Assembly (NCBI GenBank): GCA_913041865.1
Contig: CAJWIW010000016.1
Span: 1-15,700 of the forward strand
Direction: 5' to 3'
Source of the DNA: an uncultured Gammaproteobacteria bacterium
GTDB lineage: Bacteria > Pseudomonadota > Gammaproteobacteria > GCA-002705445 > GCA-002716945
Length of the DNA stretch: 15,700 nt
In this document: piece by piece, positions 7,804-15,044 of the stretch
Layout of the letters: each line of letters begins with the position of its first letter
Position numbering within the stretch: position 1 is the first letter of the stretch
The notes under the pieces: model-generated
Databases searched by the model: none
Seen by the model: only the letters and a program-made list of their open reading frames with translations
What the model was told of the DNA's origin: nothing
Program-made: the position numbers and the translations under genes

Positions 7804-8340
7804 TTATATTGAATATGGAACATCCTTTCTAGATGGTAGTTTACCTTGAGCACTTAGTTTTTGAATTTTTTTCGCGATACGATCTCTTTTTAAATCAGAC
7901 AAGTAGTCTACAAAAAGTTTTCCATTTAAGTGGTCAATCTCATGTTGTATGCAAACTGCTAATAGTCCCTCAGCCTCATAATCTTGACTATTACCTTGAA
8001 AGTCACAGCTTCTATACTTGATATTATTGTACCTTTCTACTTTATCATAAAACCCAGGTACAGATAGACAACCCTCCTCCGATTCAATTTTGTTATTTTT
8101 TTCATATATTTCAGGATTTATCAAAAATAAAGGCTTGTCTCTGGTCTCACTGACGTCTATTACTATCAACCTCTTCTTAATATTTACTTGGATGGCAGCC
8201 AAGCCAATACCTTTTGATTGATACATAGTTTCGAGCATTTTGTGAGCTAAACTTACTAATTCTTCATCGAAAACCGTTATATTTTCTGCAATCTGACGCA
8301 GTCTAGAATCAGGAAAATGTAATATTTCTAAAGCACTCAT
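7804..8340 (-). CDS. def: Peptide deformylase
   Basis: This metalloenzyme removes the formyl group from the N-terminal methionine of nascent proteins. All three family motifs are intact: GIGLAAIQV (44-52), EEGCLSVPG (88-96) with metal ligand Cys91, and QHEIDHL (132-138) with ligands His133 and His137 and catalytic Glu134. These sit one residue from their E. coli counterparts. The 178-residue length is close to the E. coli enzyme (169). The EGCLS form and length indicate a type 1 enzyme. It is the first gene of the minus-strand run, divergent from topA, and is followed by fmt 14 bases on. No clear Shine-Dalgarno precedes the ATG; the sequence before it is mostly A and T. Confidence 0.97.
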   Translation of the reverse strand: MSALEILHFPDSRLRQIAENITVFDEELVSLAHKMLETMYQSKGIGLAAIQVNIKKRLIVIDVSETRDKPLFLINPEIYEKNNKIESEEGCLSVPGFYDKVERYNNIKYRSCDFQGNSQDYEAEGLLAVCIQHEIDHLNGKLFVDYLSDLKRDRIAKKIQKLSAQGKLPSRKDVPYSI

Positions 8341-8426
8341 TTATAAAAAAAATCAAAAATCTATTGTAATGTTAATCATTTTAATAGTATAAAGTAAAAA
8401 AATATATATTTAATGTTAAACAAATA
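8341..8426. promoter_or_regulatory. Divergent promoter region between def and topA
   Basis: This 86-base, very AT-rich spacer must carry the promoters for both major transcription units. For topA (plus strand) TTGTAA at 8364-8369 and TATAAA at 8388-8393, 18 bases apart, make a plausible sigma-70 promoter with a leader of about 27 bases. For def (minus strand) TATACT at 8391-8386 overlaps the same -10, and TACAAT at 8368-8363 is another option; neither has a good -35. If correct, the two promoters overlap and would compete. A four-codon upstream reading frame (8413-8427) ends on the topA ATG. Confidence 0.4.
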
Positions 8427-10748
8427 ATGAAAAATTTACTTATCGTAGAATCACCAACTAAAGTAAAATCCATTGAAAAATTTCTTGGTAAGGATTTTAA
8501 AGTATTGGCATCTGTTGGTCATGTCAGAGACCTAATGGCAAGCTCACGAAAAGGAATCGATGTGGAAAATAACTACGAACCCGTATGGAAAATATCAAAA
8601 GACAAAAAAGATGTAATGAAAGACATAAAAGAAGCATCAAAGAAAGCCGATAATGTCTACTTTGCAACTGATCCAGACAGAGAAGGAGAGGCGATATCAA
8701 AACACATATATGAAATTCTCGATAAAGCAAAGATTCTGAAAGGGAAAAAAACTTACAGAGTAGCATTTAATGAAATAACTAAAACTGCGGTCTCTGAGGC
8801 AATTCAAAATCCAAGAGAGATATCTGATGACCTCTGGAATGCTTATGTTGCAAGAAGAACACTGGATTATCTGATGGGATACGATATTTCAGAATTTTTA
8901 TGGAAAAAAGTAAGTAGACTTGCAAGAGGTGGGAGAGTTCAAAGCCCTGCCTTGAGACTAATAGTCGAGCGAGAAAGAGAGATTGATAACTATAATCCAA
9001 CAGAATATTGGTTAGTGGCATTAAATGCATGCAAGGACAAAAATTGTATCGATTTAGACTTAGTCTCAATAGATGGAAATAAGGTTAAACAAAAAAATAT
9101 CACAAATATCGAAAATCAAACTATGGCTGAAGAGATTAAAAAATCTTTATCAAAAGAAAAAAACATAGTTGTAAAAAATACAAAAACCTCAGATCGACGT
9201 ATGAAGCCTAAAGCTCCATTTACAACCGCATCATTACAGCAAACTGCATACTCTACACTAGGTTTTTCTGTAAGACAAACTTCAAGTATTGCTCAGAGAT
9301 TATATCAAGGAATGCAATTAGGTGGTGATAACATTGTGGGTCTTATCTCTTATATGAGAACTGATTCCACAACTTTATCTAAAGATTGTCTAAAAGATAT
9401 TGACGGCTACCTTAGTAAAAAACATCCTCAATTTAAATCAGAAGATGAACGAAAATACTCCAAAAAGGTAAAAAATGCTCAAGAAGCTCATGAAGCAATA
9501 AGGCCTACCTCTATTGATAATACTCCTGAAAAAGTCAAACAATACTTAGAGGATCAAGAATATAAACTCTATGACCTTATATGGAAAAGAACTGTAGCAT
9601 CACAAATGACTGATGCTGTGTATAACCAAGTAACGTTGGAATTTGACTTAAGTGATAAATACGAATTTAGATACTCAGGATCATTTTTAAAAGAAAATGG
9701 TTTCAAAGAAATATATGATTTATCAGATAACGATGAAAAAGATAAGATCAATAAAAAAATTTTGGAAGATATCAAAACAGGCGATGAGCTTAAGATAAAA
9801 TCAATAAATTTAGAGCAAAAATTCACACAACCTCCACCTAGATACAATCAAGCTAGCCTCATTCAAGCGTTAGAAGAACTAGGTATAGGTAGACCGTCTA
9901 CATATGTAACAATCATATCCAAAATACTAGAAAGTAACTATGTAGATCCTGATAAGAGTAATTTCCAACCAACTGCACTTGCTAGAGTTGTTTGCGATAC
10001 TCTAACCAAGCATTTCAGTAAAGACTTGGTCGACTTTGAATTTACAGCAAGACTTGAGAATAATCTTGATGAAATTGCAAACGGTGACAAAGATGCAATA
10101 AGTTGTATAAAAAACACTTATGAACCATTTAGAACAAACTTAGAAAATAAACTAGAGACAGTAGATATCTCTGAACAAAGAGAACTAAAGAATCTAGGCA
10201 TTCACCCTGAAACTAAAAGACCAATTACTGTAAGACTTACAAAGTATGGTCCAACTATTCAAATGGGAACAAAAGAGGACGAGGAGAAACCAAAGTGGGC
10301 AGCTTTAATGCCACACCAAAAAAAGAATATTGACGCCATCACATTAGACGACGCCTTACAACTTTTTGAACTACCTCGTAAAATTGGTACCTTTGATGAT
10401 ACAGATATCCTCATCAATATTGGACCATTTGGGCCGTATGTTAACTGTAAGAAAACAAATGTCTCAGTAAAAGATAAAAACATATTTGAAATTACAGAAA
10501 ATGAAGCTATTGAAATGATAAAAGAAAAAAGAGAGATTGATGCTAATAAGGAAATTAATATTTTTGAAGAATCTGGAATAAAAGTACTAAATGGTCCATA
10601 TGGCCCGTATGTCACAAACGGGAAAGTTAATGCTAGAGTGCCAAAAGATGTAGACCCAAAAACTCTGATTGAGAGTGTTTGTGTAGATATGATAAAAAAT
10701 GCACCAAAAAGAAAAGGTCGAAGAAGATTTAGTGCTCGAAGAAAATGA
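8427..10748 (+). CDS. topA: DNA topoisomerase I (type IA)
   Basis: This enzyme relaxes negative supercoils by single-strand passage. The Toprim domain shows Glu8 in IVESPTK and DPDREGE (Asp82, Asp84, Glu86), the metal site. The catalytic tyrosine is Tyr309, followed by Arg311, in ISYMRTDS. EAHEAIRPT (353-361) and GIGRPSTY (around 485-492) are also conserved. The C-terminus differs from the 865-residue E. coli enzyme: there is no CxxC pair, so the three zinc ribbons are absent. Instead there are Toprim_Crpt-type repeats with IGPFGPYV (665-672) and NGPYGPY (722-728), then a strongly basic tail (KRKGRRRF). This C-terminal architecture is known in other phyla and alphaproteobacteria. The stop overlaps the tsaC start (ATGA), implying coupling. 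Confidence 0.97.
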   Translation: MKNLLIVESPTKVKSIEKFLGKDFKVLASVGHVRDLMASSRKGIDVENNYEPVWKISKDKKDVMKDIKEASKKADNVYFATDPDREGEAISKHIYEILDKAKILKGKKTYRVAFNEITKTAVSEAIQNPREISDDLWNAYVARRTLDYLMGYDISEFLWKKVSRLARGGRVQSPALRLIVEREREIDNYNPTEYWLVALNACKDKNCIDLDLVSIDGNKVKQKNITNIENQTMAEEIKKSLSKEKNIVVKNTKTSDRRMKPKAPFTTASLQQTAYSTLGFSVRQTSSIAQRLYQGMQLGGDNIVGLISYMRTDSTTLSKDCLKDIDGYLSKKHPQFKSEDERKYSKKVKNAQEAHEAIRPTSIDNTPEKVKQYLEDQEYKLYDLIWKRTVASQMTDAVYNQVTLEFDLSDKYEFRYSGSFLKENGFKEIYDLSDNDEKDKINKKILEDIKTGDELKIKSINLEQKFTQPPPRYNQASLIQALEELGIGRPSTYVTIISKILESNYVDPDKSNFQPTALARVVCDTLTKHFSKDLVDFEFTARLENNLDEIANGDKDAISCIKNTYEPFRTNLENKLETVDISEQRELKNLGIHPETKRPITVRLTKYGPTIQMGTKEDEEKPKWAALMPHQKKNIDAITLDDALQLFELPRKIGTFDDTDILINIGPFGPYVNCKKTNVSVKDKNIFEITENEAIEMIKEKREIDANKEINIFEESGIKVLNGPYGPYVTNGKVNARVPKDVDPKTLIESVCVDMIKNAPKRKGRRRFSARRK

Positions 10749-11296
10749 GAGTGGGCAGTCCCTTAGAGTCTGTAAATTATCTAAAAACAGGTAAAATAAT
10801 TGCGTATCCAACCGAGAGTATTTATGGAATTGGCTGTGATCCATATAACTATAACGCTGTCAAAAAAGTGTACGAAATTAAGAACAGGCCAAACAATAAA
10901 CCAATGATACTCATTGCCTCTGACATAAAACAAATTGAGCATCTTGTTGATCATAACACAATAAATCAATCTGTTATTGATTCATGGCCAGGGCATACTA
11001 CATGGCTATTACCTGCTTCAAGCACTTGTCCGCAATGGTTATATGATAAAGTAAGTAAAAAAGTAGCAATAAGAGTATCTGCACATACCACTGTTGCAAG
11101 TATTTGTAACAATTTTGACAAACCAATTATATCAACAAGTGCAAACAAGAGTATGGATGACCCTATAACGAAAATTGAGAAGATCAGAGATACTTTTGAT
11201 AACGAAGTTGATTTTATAGTAGAGGGTTGTCTAGGAAATGAACTCAAACCGAGTGTCATTAGAGATTTAGAAACAGGGAAAGTGATTAGAGGATAA
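10745..11296 (+). CDS. tsaC: Threonylcarbamoyl-AMP synthase TsaC (YrdC domain)
   Basis: It makes threonylcarbamoyl-AMP from threonine, bicarbonate and ATP, the first step of the universal t6A37 modification of ANN-decoding tRNAs. The 183-residue protein is the single-domain TsaC type (E. coli 190), lacking the extra Sua5 domain. Conserved segments are YPTESIYGIGCDP (21-33), KNRPNNKPM (46-54), WPGHTTWLLPA (81-91), ISTSANKS (129-136) and a C-terminal TGKVIRG. The ATG overlaps the topA stop by the four-base ATGA arrangement, and hemF follows 2 bases after its own stop. In E. coli tsaC sits beside yrdD and aroE, so this neighbourhood is conserved. Confidence 0.95.
   Translation: MRVGSPLESVNYLKTGKIIAYPTESIYGIGCDPYNYNAVKKVYEIKNRPNNKPMILIASDIKQIEHLVDHNTINQSVIDSWPGHTTWLLPASSTCPQWLYDKVSKKVAIRVSAHTTVASICNNFDKPIISTSANKSMDDPITKIEKIRDTFDNEVDFIVEGCLGNELKPSVIRDLETGKVIRG
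11288..11292 (+). promoter_or_regulatory. Shine-Dalgarno AGAGG for hemF
   Basis: AGAGG lies inside the last codons of tsaC, 6 bases before the hemF ATG. It supports that start and shows that hemF can be translated independently within the topA-tsaC-hemF transcript. Confidence 0.5.
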
Positions 11297-11298
11297 TT

Positions 11299-12165
11299 AT
11301 GAGTTATAAGGACGCAGAGAGAATTTTTAAAGGGCTCCATTCCAAAGCCATTAAAGTATTCAGAGGTTTTGATAAAAATGTCAAAATCAATCGAACAAAC
11401 TGGAAATACAAAGAGAAAGGTGGTGGACAAAGTGTAGAGCTAGCAAATGGTAAAATAATAGAAAAAGGAGCGGTAAATTTTTCGTCAATAACAGGTAAAA
11501 TTATTCCTGGATCAGCCTTATCAACAAAAATAAAATCAAAAGCAAGAAACTTCTCAGCTACAGGAGTTTCAATTGTTATACATCCTGAAAACCCATTTGT
11601 TCCATGTTCTCACCTAAATATCAGATATTTTGAACTTGGTGATAAATCTTGGTGGGTTGGCGGTGGATATGATCTCACGCCATACTTTCCTTTTGCTGAT
11701 GATGTCAATTATTGGCATAAGAATGCGAAAATAATAACTGATGAACTAGATAAAAGTCTTTACAAGAAATTCAAGAAAGATTGTGACGAATATTTTTATC
11801 TAAAGCATAGAAAAGAGAAAAGAGGAGTTGGGGGTATTTTCTTTGATAATCTCAATGAATTACCCAAAGAGTCATACTTTGCTTACTTATCTAATGTTAT
11901 GGATACATACTTGAGCAGCTATAGTCAAATCGTGAAGAATCGATGTAATATTAAGTATGAGAAAAAACACAAAGAGTTTCAACTTTTTAGAAGAGGTAGG
12001 TATGTTGAATTTAACTTATTATATGATCGTGGAACTGTGTTTGGTCTTCAGTCTGGCGGAAGAGCAGAGTCAATACTAATGTCGCTTCCCCCAAATGTGA
12101 TGTGGTCATCAAATAAGAGTAAGATTTTTAAAAAATTTGAACAGGAGCTCAAGAAATATATTTAG
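11299..12165 (+). CDS. hemF: Oxygen-dependent coproporphyrinogen III oxidase
   Basis: This enzyme converts coproporphyrinogen III to protoporphyrinogen IX using O2, a late step of haem synthesis. The four histidines implicated in E. coli HemF (H96, H106, H145, H175) correspond to His95, His105, His140 and His170. Signature stretches are GGGQS (41-45), NPFVPCSHLNIRYFE (98-112), WWVGGGYDLTPYF (118-130), HRKEKRGVGGIFFDNL (170-185) and LQSGGRAESIL (250-260). In the second stretch the usual PTSHAN reads PCSHLN, two conspicuous substitutions next to the active-site His105. Length (288) is slightly short of E. coli (299). It follows tsaC by 2 bases. Its TAG overlaps by four bases the TAA of the convergent thioesterase gene, so there is no room for a terminator. 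The enzyme implies aerobic haem synthesis. Confidence 0.97.
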   Translation: MSYKDAERIFKGLHSKAIKVFRGFDKNVKINRTNWKYKEKGGGQSVELANGKIIEKGAVNFSSITGKIIPGSALSTKIKSKARNFSATGVSIVIHPENPFVPCSHLNIRYFELGDKSWWVGGGYDLTPYFPFADDVNYWHKNAKIITDELDKSLYKKFKKDCDEYFYLKHRKEKRGVGGIFFDNLNELPKESYFAYLSNVMDTYLSSYSQIVKNRCNIKYEKKHKEFQLFRRGRYVEFNLLYDRGTVFGLQSGGRAESILMSLPPNVMWSSNKSKIFKKFEQELKKYI

Positions 12166-12641
12166 TTCTCATTAAGCAAAGTTTCTAAAAGCTTTGTATT
12201 TGTCTGTGCATCTTTATCATTTAAATTTACAATAGCAGTTGTTAACCTAGATACACAATTCATCTTACCTTGATCATTCCTTATATCAATATTCCAAACA
12301 TGCACACTTTTCCCTAAACTTACAGCAGTTGTAGTCCCAGTGACATAGCCATCTGCGACAGGTCGTAAATGATTAGCATTTATCTCTAGACCTACTGCTT
12401 TTTGTTTTCTCATATTTATACACATGTTAGATGCGATACTGCCAAGTGATTCAGCAAGAACACAGGAAGCACCACCATGAAGAACTCCACGTGACTGTCT
12501 TGTTTCATCTGTAACTGGCATTCTTGCAACAATATAATCATCTCCTAATTCAATGAATTCGATGCCTAAGTGTTTATTGATATTGTTATTTCTCAACGAA
12601 ATTACATGGTCAAGGGTAAATTCCTCATGCCAAATGCTCAT
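12162..12641 (-). CDS. Hotdog-fold acyl-CoA thioesterase, YdiI/MenI-like
   Basis: This is a PaaI/YdiI-type hotdog thioesterase of 159 residues. It closely follows the E. coli YdiI (MenI) pattern: MSIWHEEFTL at the start, the active-site region RGVLHGGASCVLAESLGS (51-68) with the putative catalytic Glu64 and nearby His55, VGLEINANHLRP (83-94), and SRLTTAIV (131-138). YdiI hydrolyses 1,4-dihydroxy-2-naphthoyl-CoA in menaquinone synthesis, but this organism carries ubiA and no menaquinone gene is visible, so the substrate is open. An ATG at 12683 would extend the protein by 14 residues; I prefer 12641 because it has GGAGG four bases upstream and matches the family N-terminus. It is a single-gene unit, convergent with hemF (ends overlap by 4 bases) and divergent from hemB. 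Confidence 0.88.
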   Translation of the reverse strand: MSIWHEEFTLDHVISLRNNNINKHLGIEFIELGDDYIVARMPVTDETRQSRGVLHGGASCVLAESLGSIASNMCINMRKQKAVGLEINANHLRPVADGYVTGTTTAVSLGKSVHVWNIDIRNDQGKMNCVSRLTTAIVNLNDKDAQTNTKLLETLLNEN

Positions 12642-12716
12642 AAAACCTCCAATGTTACAATTCTTGATAGATAAATATACCATCTTCTCTTAAAATAAAA
12701 AATATTAGAGTTAAAT
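12642..12716. promoter_or_regulatory. Divergent spacer between thioesterase and hemB
   Basis: This 75-base spacer should contain promoters in both directions. For the thioesterase, TATATT at 12679-12674 (minus strand) is a reasonable -10 about 33 bases before the ATG, with no good -35. For hemB, TAAAAT at 12691-12696 could be a -10, but the TTGATA at 12664-12669 is 21 bases away, too far. Assignment is therefore tentative. Confidence 0.3.
12646..12650 (-). promoter_or_regulatory. Shine-Dalgarno GGAGG deciding the thioesterase start
   Basis: GGAGG on the minus strand lies four bases before the ATG at 12641. It is within the possible 14-residue N-terminal extension from the ATG at 12683. Together with homology it marks 12641 as the true start. 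Confidence 0.65.
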
Positions 12717-13709
12717 ATGAAAAAAACATTTCCAAATATACGAATGCGAAGACTGAGGTCAACGAATGGGATTAGAAAACTTGTTCGTGAGACAAATCTC
12801 TGTGGTTCAGATTTAATCCAGCCAATTTTTATCATTGAAGGAAAAAACAAAAGGCAAAGAATAACATCGATGCCTGGTATTGATCGATTATCAATTGATA
12901 TGGCAATTAAAGAAGTACGGTCATTAACGAAAAATGGTATTGGTGCAGTAGCTCTCTTTCCTCAAATTGAAAAGAAGAAGAAAACCATTCAAGCAACTGA
13001 AGCACATAACGATGATGGGCTTATTCAAAGAGCGATCAGAGAAATCAAAAATAAGGTACCAGATAGTGTAATTATCAGTGATGTCGCTCTAGATCCTTAC
13101 ACGACACATGGCCAAGATGGGTTACTTTCGAAAAAGGGAAAAATTTTAAATGATGAAACTGTTGAAATCTTAGTAAAACAAGCATTAAGTCATGCAAAAT
13201 CAGGTGCAGATATAATAGCACCATCAGATATGATGGATGGAAGAGTTTTGAAAATTAGAAACGCACTAGAGAAGAACAAGTTTACTGACACTATGATACT
13301 CTCTTATTCAGCTAAATACTCATCTAATTTTTATGGGCCATTCCGAGATGCTGTTGGCTCAGCAAAGAATCTAGGTTCCAAAAATAAAGATAGCTATCAA
13401 ATGGACTACGCTAATATTGGTGATGCGATAAGAGAAGTGCAACTTGATATAGACGAGGGTGCTGATATCGTTATGATAAAGCCAGGAATGCCCTACCTAG
13501 ATATCGTTCAAAGGATAAAAGAAAGACTCAATGTCCCAATATTTGTCTATCAAGTTAGTGGTGAGTATTCTATGATTAAAGCTGTATCACAAAAAGGGTG
13601 GTTAAATGAAAAGAAAATTGTCATGGAGGCGCTAGCATGTATAAAAAGGGCAGGAGCAACTGCAATTATTACGTACTATGCTAAAGAAGTATTAAAATGG
13701 ATGAAGTAA
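12717..13709 (+). CDS. hemB: Porphobilinogen synthase (delta-aminolevulinic acid dehydratase)
   Basis: It condenses two 5-aminolevulinate molecules to porphobilinogen, an early step of haem synthesis. The 330-residue protein has both Schiff-base lysines: Lys200 in SYSAKYSS and Lys255 in MIKPGMPYLD. The metal-site loop reads ALDPYTTHGQDG (124-135). The three zinc-binding cysteines of the E. coli/yeast-type site are replaced, with Asp126 and Asp134 in their place. This is the Asp-rich form known from Pseudomonas, whose members use Mg rather than catalytic Zn. The N-terminal RMRRLR (9-14) is typical. The gene is divergent from the thioesterase, and its last 13 bases overlap aroE. Together with hemF it places two haem enzymes within 2.5 kb in separate transcription units. 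Confidence 0.97.
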   Translation: MKKTFPNIRMRRLRSTNGIRKLVRETNLCGSDLIQPIFIIEGKNKRQRITSMPGIDRLSIDMAIKEVRSLTKNGIGAVALFPQIEKKKKTIQATEAHNDDGLIQRAIREIKNKVPDSVIISDVALDPYTTHGQDGLLSKKGKILNDETVEILVKQALSHAKSGADIIAPSDMMDGRVLKIRNALEKNKFTDTMILSYSAKYSSNFYGPFRDAVGSAKNLGSKNKDSYQMDYANIGDAIREVQLDIDEGADIVMIKPGMPYLDIVQRIKERLNVPIFVYQVSGEYSMIKAVSQKGWLNEKKIVMEALACIKRAGATAIITYYAKEVLKWMK

Positions 13710-14503
13710 AAAAATTTGCTGTTTTTGGTAATCCTATTAGTCATAGCTTATCACCAATGATTCACAAAGAATTTGCAAAAGAGCAAAAACTCAATATTCA
13801 GTATAAGGCTATAGAGCCTGAAAGTGATGATTTCGAAACACACGCACAAAGCTTTTTCTCTAAAAAAGGAATTGGTGCCAACGTGACAATCCCATTTAAG
13901 GATCAAGCATATAATTTTGCTGATGAGAAAGACGAGGTAAGTGCTATTTGTCAGTGCTCAAATACACTTTGGTATGACGATGGAAAAATTAAAGCATTTA
14001 ACACAGATGGGCAGGGATTTATAAATGATTTGAAGAAAAAAAATATAATTATGAGAGATATGAAGATTCTTATATTAGGTACAGGTGGTTCAGCACGTAG
14101 CATCATAAACACTTTATCTTCCGAGGATGTAAAAAGCATATCAATTCTGAGTAGATCACAAGATAACGTAGATAAAATTATTGGAAAGTTTGACAAAAGA
14201 AAGAAAATTTCACACTACTCAGACAGCGATTCCTACGGATTGGTAATCAACACTACACCTATAAGCATGACTAATTCAGAAATACCTTTTCCGGAGAGTA
14301 TAATTAATAATAATACAATAAGTTATGATCTTTTCTATTCACGTAAACAGACTAGATTTCAAGAATGGTCTCTTAATAGAGGGGCATCTCAGGCTCTAGA
14401 CGGTATTGGTATGCTTATTAACCAAGCAGCTTTGTCCTATGAAATCTGGAATAAATTCTCACCTGATACTGAAAGAGTTGAACAATTGATTAGGTCTTTG
14501 TGA
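13697..14503 (+). CDS. aroE: Shikimate dehydrogenase (NADP+)
   Basis: It reduces 3-dehydroshikimate to shikimate in aromatic amino acid and chorismate synthesis. At 268 residues it is near E. coli AroE (272). The substrate domain has GNPISHSLSPMIH (11-23), ANVTIPFK with catalytic Lys68, and NTDG with catalytic Asp104 (102-105). The nucleotide domain has GTGGSAR (128-134), and the C-terminus GIGMLINQAALSYEIW matches the family. Where most members have GAVNTL before the NTDG segment this one has QCSNTL (86-91), an unusual variant next to the active site. The ATG overlaps the hemB end by 13 bases; no strong ribosome-binding site is visible, so coupling with hemB is likely. The last 14 bases overlap the convergent carbonic anhydrase gene. 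Chorismate from this pathway would feed ubiquinone synthesis (ubiA lies nearby). Confidence 0.95.
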   Translation: MDEVKKFAVFGNPISHSLSPMIHKEFAKEQKLNIQYKAIEPESDDFETHAQSFFSKKGIGANVTIPFKDQAYNFADEKDEVSAICQCSNTLWYDDGKIKAFNTDGQGFINDLKKKNIIMRDMKILILGTGGSARSIINTLSSEDVKSISILSRSQDNVDKIIGKFDKRKKISHYSDSDSYGLVINTTPISMTNSEIPFPESIINNNTISYDLFYSRKQTRFQEWSLNRGASQALDGIGMLINQAALSYEIWNKFSPDTERVEQLIRSL

Positions 14504-15044
14504 TATATCTATTCTTTAATTCTACGTAGCCTTTCGCTGAATACAATAAGAATTTTTTTTCTTTCTCATTAAGCTCTCTCACTTTTTTGGCTGGTGACCC
14601 AAGATATAAAAAACCGCTCTCAAGTTTTTTTCCAGGACTAACTAATGAACCAGCTCCAATCATTACATCATTTGAAATTTCACTTCCATCAAGAATAATA
14701 CTGCCCATTCCTACCAAAACCCTATCACCAATTTGGCATGCATGTATTATTACAGAATGACCAACAGTTACGTCATTGCCTATAATTGCACTGAAGCCAA
14801 CTGAGTATTCGCTTTTGTGAGTCACATGTATAATTGAGCCATCCTGAATGTTTGTTCTAGCACCAATAATTATCGGATTAATATCACCTCTTGCAACAGA
14901 TTGAGGCCACATCGCACTATCATCTCCTATTTTGACATTACCTATAACAGTAGATTGTTCGTCGATATAAGCTGATTTTGAGATAACAGGATGAGTATTT
15001 TCAAAAGATCTAATCATTATATTTTCATTTTTTTTACTTAACAT
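14490..15044 (-). CDS. Gamma-carbonic anhydrase family protein, YrdA-like
   Basis: This is a left-handed beta-helix (hexapeptide repeat) protein, 184 residues long like E. coli YrdA. Repeats of the form (I/V)G(N/D)xxx run from about residue 33 to 137. The trimeric metal site is preserved: His73, His96 and His101, with the last two five residues apart as in Cam from Methanosarcina (His117 and His122). GARTNIQDGSIIHVTH (61-76), VGMGSIILDG (111-120) and LYLGSPAKKVR (146-156) are also family features. Carbonic anhydrase activity is not proven for YrdA proteins. The start is uncertain: an ATG at 15017 (residue 10) is equally close to homologs, neither has a Shine-Dalgarno, and a TATAAT lies only 3-8 bases upstream of the first ATG, which would favour the later start. 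The stop overlaps the aroE end by 14 bases. In E. coli yrdA also lies downstream of aroE. Confidence 0.9.
   Translation of the reverse strand: MLSKKNENIMIRSFENTHPVISKSAYIDEQSTVIGNVKIGDDSAMWPQSVARGDINPIIIGARTNIQDGSIIHVTHKSEYSVGFSAIIGNDVTVGHSVIIHACQIGDRVLVGMGSIILDGSEISNDVMIGAGSLVSPGKKLESGFLYLGSPAKKVRELNEKEKKFLLYSAKGYVELKNRYITKT

Noticed and set aside
10259..10615. A 118-codon open frame on the minus strand inside topA.
   Set aside because: It is antisense to a conserved part of TopA, has no recognisable domain, and has a composition explained by the opposite coding frame.
10966..11430. A 154-codon open frame on the minus strand across tsaC and hemF.
   Set aside because: It spans two well-supported genes on the other strand and resembles no protein family; it is a shadow of their codons.
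12642..12683. A 14-residue N-terminal extension of the thioesterase from an ATG at 12683.
   Set aside because: The extension has no family match, and a GGAGG sits just before the inner ATG at 12641, which matches the YdiI N-terminus.
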